A DNA stretch of 64,000 nt from Gammaproteobacteria bacterium. Lineage in GTDB: Bacteria > Pseudomonadota > Gammaproteobacteria > Pseudomonadales > Pseudohongiellaceae. Of this stretch, positions 59,393 through 64,000 are shown one piece after another. Every line of letters begins with the position of its first letter. Positions within the stretch are counted from its first letter, which is position 1. Where the stretch lies: positions 1 through 64,000 of the forward strand of contig PBYU01000094.1 of the NCBI GenBank assembly GCA_002730035.1, read 5' to 3'. The position numbers and the translations under genes are program-made. The notes below the pieces were generated by a model that was given only the letters and a program-made list of their open reading frames with translations, was not told the DNA's origin and ran no database searches.

Positions 59393-61321
59393 CTAGGGTA
59401 GTGCCAGCGTTACCAGGCTGGCGCTACTGCCACCGCCGGAAGCAATGGAAATATACTGCTTGCCGTCGATCATATAGGTCATGGGCGAACCCTGGGGAAA
59501 GGCGGGCAGTTCAACCTCAGCCAGCGTTTCTCCCGTGGCCTTATCCAGCGCCTTCAACATCGGCACACCATCGATTATCACGGTAAAAAGCAGAGACTTG
59601 GTAACCAGAACCGTCACTAATGTCGCCCTACCGACCGGTCCCGGATCCGCAATACCTTTGTCGATAATGGCCTGGCGTAGCCCTTCACCGTTGGGTACAA
59701 CCCATTCGTAGTCACCAGTATTGAGATTAATTGCACTGATGCGGCCGTAGGGCGGCTTCATAAGAGGCAGTCCCTGGGGTCCGTTCACGGTAGTGGGTAA
59801 ACTATTCTTAACATAGGCGAATTCAGTGTCCAGTGCCAGTGACTCTGTTGATACGACCTGTGTCAAGGCAGGCCGGGTCCAGGATGGAATATAGAGCATT
59901 GAAGTTTCCGGGTCATATGCAGCCCCTGTCCATTCGGCTCCACCGCCGTCGCCCGGAATCTGAACTGTTCCCTCTAGTGAGGGTGGCGTAAAAAGTGGCC
60001 CATACACATATTGATTAATAATCGCTAACGCTTCCTCCCGAAGCTCCGGTGTAAAATCAATCAAATCGTCCTCGTAGACACCCTGAACTTCGAAAGCGGC
60101 TGGACGGGTCGGAAAAGGCTGAGTTGCAGCAGCCCGTTCACCCGGAACCGTGCTGGCTGGAACCGGGCGCTCTTCGATGGGCCAGACTGGTTCACCGGTA
60201 ACCCTGTCCAGTACATAAACGAATCCCTGCTTGGAAACTTGAGCAAGCGCCTTGATCTCTCTCCCATCGACAGTAATGTCGACTAAATTGGGCGCTGCGG
60301 GCAAATCATAATCCCAGATTTCATGATGACTGGTTTGAAAATACCAAACCAGCTCACCTGTTGCTGCATCCAGGCAGACTATACTGGTGGCGAAAAGATT
60401 ATCGCCGAGTCGTTGTCCGCCATAAAAATCGTTACTGGCAGTTCCAAATGGCAAGTAGACATAACCCAGCTCCGGATCGGCACTCATCAATGTCCAGACA
60501 TTAGTGGACCCGGTTACTTTCCAACTGTCGTTTTCCCAGGTTTCGTTGCCTACTTCTCCTTCCTGTGGAATGGAATGAAAAAGCCATTTCATTTCACCGG
60601 TGTTTATGTCAAACCCTCGAATGTGGCCAGGCGGCATATCAGTTTGTTTTTCCGGAACTTCTAAACCTATCATCGGCGAATCCTGGATAATGCCACCAAT
60701 AATGATTGTGTCGTTGACAATTGTCGGAGCGGCGCTAATGGAGTATCGCGAACGATTGACTTCCCTTTCGAGGCCGATAGTGAGGTCCACTTTGCCTTCT
60801 CTACCAAAACTCCTATCGGGGAGCCCTGTCTCCGCATCGATGGACCAGAGAAAGGCATTATTCGTTCCCATGATGATGCGCTTCTTGCTTCCTTCTTCCC
60901 AGTAGCCCACGCCGCGGTGATTGAATCCCATGTTGGCAGGCCTGCCGTGTTCCCAGGTCCCTGTGTCAAATGCCCACTTCTGCTCACCTGTAACCGCATC
61001 CAATGCGGCAATGTTACCCAGCGACGTACTGATATAGAGAGTGCCATCAATTTGAATGGGCGTGGACTTGAATCCCGCTGGGACGAATTGTGGACGCTGC
61101 GCAATCTGTGCGTTATCGACAGATCCCCACACCCAGGCGACTTGCAGGTCGCTGACGGTTTCACGATTGATTTGGTCAAGGTCGGCATACTTAGAAGAGC
61201 CCTGGCCGTTGGCGTAATGAGGCCATTCGTAATCCTGAGCCGCCATATTGAAACTGAGAATCAATACGGAGAAACCAAGAATTGGAATTGCCTTGCGATG
61301 GAAGTCGTAGAATTTGTTCAT
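59393..61321 (-). CDS. PQQ-dependent dehydrogenase, glucose-dehydrogenase-like
   Basis: The 642-aa periplasmic quinoprotein has a signal peptide (ending NMA-AQ). Motifs are WPHYANGQGSSKYADLDQIN, EQKWAFDTG, the active-site HHEIWDYDLPAAPNLVDI, and PGDGGGAEWTGAAYDPETSM near the end. It has no heme motif and no adjacent cysteine pair. It is a paralogue of 24499-26553. The gene 173 bases downstream on the same strand encodes the heme c/propeller fusion, which could accept its electrons. The divergent gene at 61509 is another quinoprotein. Confidence 0.87.
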   Translation of the reverse strand: MNKFYDFHRKAIPILGFSVLILSFNMAAQDYEWPHYANGQGSSKYADLDQINRETVSDLQVAWVWGSVDNAQIAQRPQFVPAGFKSTPIQIDGTLYISTSLGNIAALDAVTGEQKWAFDTGTWEHGRPANMGFNHRGVGYWEEGSKKRIIMGTNNAFLWSIDAETGLPDRSFGREGKVDLTIGLEREVNRSRYSISAAPTIVNDTIIIGGIIQDSPMIGLEVPEKQTDMPPGHIRGFDINTGEMKWLFHSIPQEGEVGNETWENDSWKVTGSTNVWTLMSADPELGYVYLPFGTASNDFYGGQRLGDNLFATSIVCLDAATGELVWYFQTSHHEIWDYDLPAAPNLVDITVDGREIKALAQVSKQGFVYVLDRVTGEPVWPIEERPVPASTVPGERAAATQPFPTRPAAFEVQGVYEDDLIDFTPELREEALAIINQYVYGPLFTPPSLEGTVQIPGDGGGAEWTGAAYDPETSMLYIPSWTRPALTQVVSTESLALDTEFAYVKNSLPTTVNGPQGLPLMKPPYGRISAINLNTGDYEWVVPNGEGLRQAIIDKGIADPGPVGRATLVTVLVTKSLLFTVIIDGVPMLKALDKATGETLAEVELPAFPQGSPMTYMIDGKQYISIASGGGSSASLVTLALP

Positions 61322-61508
61322 GATGTTATTATCTTGTCAGAAGTGTCACTCTCGTGGGGTCGGACAGCATATGTCAGATTCACTTTTACTGTCAAAGATC
61401 CTAGAATTGCCGGTCCATTCGAATGAATACAATAATACTCCAGGCTCAAATCATCAAGCTGCAAACATGGACCATTGCTTTGAATCAAACGATTAAGGGG
61501 GAAGTAAG

Positions 61509-63662
61509 GTGGGTGTGAAATCTCGTGAAAATTGGACCCGGTATACTGCAATAGGATTCGCCCTTTCGCTGCAGTTATTCTCCCTGGAATCAGTAAATGC
61601 CCAGCAAGCTCTAAGCTATACCGATGCACAGGCCGATGCGGGTGCGCAGGACTATGCCAGCCAATGCGCCGCATGCCACGGTGCCAACCTGCAGGGTATC
61701 GGTGTAGTACCCTCAGTCGCCGGGCAGGGTTTCCTCTCAAAATGGAGTGGTGCCGAGGCGGCGGAATTGTATGATCAGCTAAGCCGCATGCCACCCCAAA
61801 ACCCCGGCGGACTCAGTGAAACCAGCTATACCAATATTCTCGCTTTTATATTACAGAGTAACGCAATAGCGTCGGAAGCCACGCCTCTGCCCAGTGGTCG
61901 CAACGGACTTGCAAATCTACTATTACCTGATCAATCAGAAGATCCGTTTGGCAATGTACTGACAGAGTTAGAACGCACTGGAAGTTCACAATTGCTGGAC
62001 AACTTACGTCCTGTAACAAATGATATGCTTAATAGCCCTCCTGCCGGTGACTGGATAAGCTGGCACTATAGCCATGACAGCCACGGATTCAGCCCGTTAG
62101 ATCAGGTCGACCGAAACAGCGTCAGCCGCCTCGGCGAAGTGTGGCGCCTGTCGCTACCGGCAGGCAACAATAATCCGACTCCACTGATTCACGACGGCGT
62201 GATGTTTTTCTATACCTTTCCCGATACCGTGATGGCCATAGATGCCGGCTCCGGCACTGTGCTGTGGCGTTACTCCCACGACAGTTCTATCCCATCGACC
62301 AGAAAAATGGGCATCGCCCTGCATGAGAACAAGGTGATCGTGCCGACTTCCGACATGCGCATGCTGGCACTGAACGCGCAAACCGGCGGGCTGATCTGGA
62401 ATAAATCCATCGACACTCAATTGGAAGTAGTGCGAGACGTGGCAGCCTATGACTTGCGTGCGGCACCACTCATAGCTGGCGATAAGATCATCCAGGGCGT
62501 TACTGGAAGTATGGTATCCACCGGTGCTTTCATCGTCGCACTGCATGCGGAAACCGGTGAGGAAGCCTGGCGCTTCTACACCCTGGCCAGGCCTGGTGAA
62601 CCAGGTGGCGATACCTGGAACGATCTGCCGCTGGAAGAACGCCGTGGTGGTTCAGTTTGGATTCACGGCAGTTACGATCCTGAACTGAATCTGGCCTATT
62701 TCGGGATTGCACCCACCTATCATACCCAGTCGCTGACCTATTCAGTGAATATCGATGGCGTCAGCAACGATGCCCTCTATACCAATGCAACGGTGGCTTT
62801 AAACGCCGATACTGGAGAGCTGGCCTGGCACTACCAGCATATGCCCAATGATCAATGGGATCTGGACTGGGTATTTGAGCGTCTGCTGGTAAACCTGGAT
62901 ATCGATGGCGAGCCTCGCCGCGCCGTGATGAATGTGGGCAAGTCGGCTATCCTGGAAGCAAATGATGCAGCCACCGGTGAGTATCTGTTTTCAGTAGATA
63001 TGGGGCTACAGAACATCATCACCGCCATCGACCCGGTAACGGGAGAAAAAACAATTAATCCTGACACCTTCCCCAGGCGTGAGGGAGCCTACAACATCTG
63101 TCCCAACGCCGTCGGTGCAAGAAGCTGGCCACCGAGTGGCTATAATCCACAGAGTAAAAGACTGTACGTGCCTCTGGTAGAAGGCTGTTTCAAGGCTGGT
63201 TCCGAGGGCAATGAATTGCTACTCACCGGTATACCGGTGCAGTTACAGGCTCACCCGGCGAGTGATGATGGCAACATGGGCCGGCTGCAGGTAATCGACC
63301 TGGAAAGCAGGCAATTGGCCTGGCGTCATCGACAACAGACGCCAATCATCAGCTCGGTGCTTGCCACGGCCGGTGGGCTGGTCTTTACGGGCGATCTCGA
63401 CCCTTCATTGAAGGCTTTCGACGAAGCAACTGGCGATATTCTCTGGCAATCCCCGCTGAGTGATGCCCCCAGTGCTGGCATCGTTACCTTTGCGGTGGAG
63501 GGCAGACAATACATCGCCGTGGTTGTGGGGCAATCCAATAATCATGTGCGCGACTGGTCAGGGATGTCCCAGGCTTACGCCGCGATCGAAGGATGGGATG
63601 TAGAGACGCCACCGCCGGGTCAGGGAGCCGCTATTGTGGTTTTTGCGCTAAGGGCCCTCTGA
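61509..63662 (+). CDS. Quinohemoprotein dehydrogenase (N-terminal heme c)
   Basis: The 717-aa product starts with GTG at 61509 (GGGGGA 6 bases upstream). A signal peptide (ending NAQ) precedes a cytochrome c domain with C53-AA-C56-H57 and a Met ligand in SRMPPQNPGG. The PQQ propeller follows from about residue 170 (DWISWHYSHDSHGFSPLDQV), with active-site NDQWDLDWVFERLLV and tryptophan-docking motifs (GTVLWRYSHD, TGELAWHYQH). The heme precedes the propeller, as in 35675-37543, but the propeller belongs to a different branch. It is divergent from 59393 across 187 bases, so both may answer to one signal. Confidence 0.88.
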   Translation: MGVKSRENWTRYTAIGFALSLQLFSLESVNAQQALSYTDAQADAGAQDYASQCAACHGANLQGIGVVPSVAGQGFLSKWSGAEAAELYDQLSRMPPQNPGGLSETSYTNILAFILQSNAIASEATPLPSGRNGLANLLLPDQSEDPFGNVLTELERTGSSQLLDNLRPVTNDMLNSPPAGDWISWHYSHDSHGFSPLDQVDRNSVSRLGEVWRLSLPAGNNNPTPLIHDGVMFFYTFPDTVMAIDAGSGTVLWRYSHDSSIPSTRKMGIALHENKVIVPTSDMRMLALNAQTGGLIWNKSIDTQLEVVRDVAAYDLRAAPLIAGDKIIQGVTGSMVSTGAFIVALHAETGEEAWRFYTLARPGEPGGDTWNDLPLEERRGGSVWIHGSYDPELNLAYFGIAPTYHTQSLTYSVNIDGVSNDALYTNATVALNADTGELAWHYQHMPNDQWDLDWVFERLLVNLDIDGEPRRAVMNVGKSAILEANDAATGEYLFSVDMGLQNIITAIDPVTGEKTINPDTFPRREGAYNICPNAVGARSWPPSGYNPQSKRLYVPLVEGCFKAGSEGNELLLTGIPVQLQAHPASDDGNMGRLQVIDLESRQLAWRHRQQTPIISSVLATAGGLVFTGDLDPSLKAFDEATGDILWQSPLSDAPSAGIVTFAVEGRQYIAVVVGQSNNHVRDWSGMSQAYAAIEGWDVETPPPGQGAAIVVFALRAL

Positions 63663-63675
63663 ACGAGTACCCCTA

Positions 63676-64000
63676 TCAAAGATACTGCTTCAGGATTTGC
63701 TTCGCTGCACTAATCTTATGTACCTCATCTGCGCCATCATAGATGCGAGCGGCCCTTTCGCTACGGTAATAGCCCGAGATGGGGAAGTCATCCGTCATTC
63801 CCGCTGCGCCAAGAGATTGTAATGCCCGATCGATTACATTATTGAGGACATTGGCACAGAAGAATTTGATCAAACTGATTTCTGTTCGAGCCTGGGCCTT
63901 ACCAAGTGTGTCGATCTTCCAGGCAGCATCCAATACCATCAATCGGGCAGCATTAATCTCCGCTCTGCTTTCGGCAATCCAGCCCTGAACAAATTGCCTG
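63676..64000 (-). CDS. Acyl-CoA dehydrogenase, C-terminal part (runs off the window)
   Basis: The frame is open from its stop at 63676 to the window edge, giving at least 107 codons. The reading FVQGWIAESRAEINAARLMV, then LDAAWKIDTLGKAQARTEIS, then RALQSLGAAGMTDDFPISGY and YDGADEVHKISAAKQIL matches the C-terminal helical domain of acyl-CoA dehydrogenases of the ACAD10/11-like group, including the FAD-contacting GA-G and DG-DEVH motifs. It oxidises an acyl-CoA in the cytoplasm. The N-terminal part lies beyond the window. It is convergent with the quinoprotein, ending 14 bases after it. Confidence 0.88.
   Translation of the reverse strand, partial: RQFVQGWIAESRAEINAARLMVLDAAWKIDTLGKAQARTEISLIKFFCANVLNNVIDRALQSLGAAGMTDDFPISGYYRSERAARIYDGADEVHKISAAKQILKQYL

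Overview
The window reads as a chromosomal segment of an aerobic gammaproteobacterium, probably marine. The basis is ubiC (ubiquinone synthesis), a DHC/SHP/cytochrome b module, a GPH-type sugar symporter, many Sec- and Tat-exported enzymes, and clean GGAG/AGGAG ribosome sites with some GTG and TTG starts. The species cannot be named from the sequence. No rRNA, tRNA, CRISPR array, intact insertion sequence or phage gene was seen. The dominant theme is periplasmic oxidation and hydrolysis: six PQQ-type quinoprotein dehydrogenases in 64 kb, several with their own heme c, plus many exported versions of enzymes that are usually cytosolic.

Layout. 1-7.2 kb: an AT-rich membrane-anchored alpha-crystallin-like protein, a GFA-type zinc protein, a two-gene serine hydrolase/esterase unit, an exported haloalkane-dehalogenase-like protein and the first of three intact members of a secreted family marked by a CHEGN motif. 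7.2-13.5 kb: a membrane M28 peptidase, a GPH symporter, a HemL-like aminotransferase and an NTF2-like protein. 13.5-15.3 kb: a decayed patch in which a CHEGN-family remnant lies head-to-head with a broken histidine kinase/response regulator pair carrying two in-frame TAG codons. 15.6-22.7 kb: a Tat-exported enolase-superfamily dehydratase, a GH31 enzyme with most of the sulfoquinovosidase signature, and a tricorn-type protease. 22.8-32.4 kb: a truncated MBL protein, a second CHEGN protein divergent from a quinoprotein, ubiC, a PIG-L deacetylase split by TAG, a Tat-exported DsrE-like protein and a TolB-propeller/amidohydrolase lipoprotein. 32.5-38.6 kb: an epoxide-hydrolase-like enzyme, a double VOC protein, an SDR, a PVA-dehydrogenase-like quinohemoprotein and a second head-to-head pair of 5'-truncated genes.

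38.7-46.9 kb is the most coherent system: a secreted ADP-ribosylglycohydrolase-family protein diverges from ribokinase, a ribose-type ABC transporter (lipoprotein receptor, double ATPase, permease), a secreted nucleoside hydrolase and an exported Rid protein. Together these would strip ribose from nucleosides or ADP-ribosyl compounds outside the cytoplasm, import it and phosphorylate it. 47-63.7 kb: four more quinoproteins, the third CHEGN protein, a transglutaminase-like protein, a TerB-like protein, a membrane-tethered XRE regulator, the cytochrome b561/SHP/diheme cytochrome c module with a second diheme paralogue opposite it, and a fused CnaB/heme c/Vgb-propeller protein. The window ends inside an acyl-CoA dehydrogenase.

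Intergenic DNA is rich in dispersed repeats: a 28-bp TGGGGTCAGAGTA-type element (at least seven sites), purine-rich GGGACAG-type hairpins, and a longer degenerate repeat in three copies near the left end. Eight pseudogenes or gene fragments indicate ongoing gene loss.
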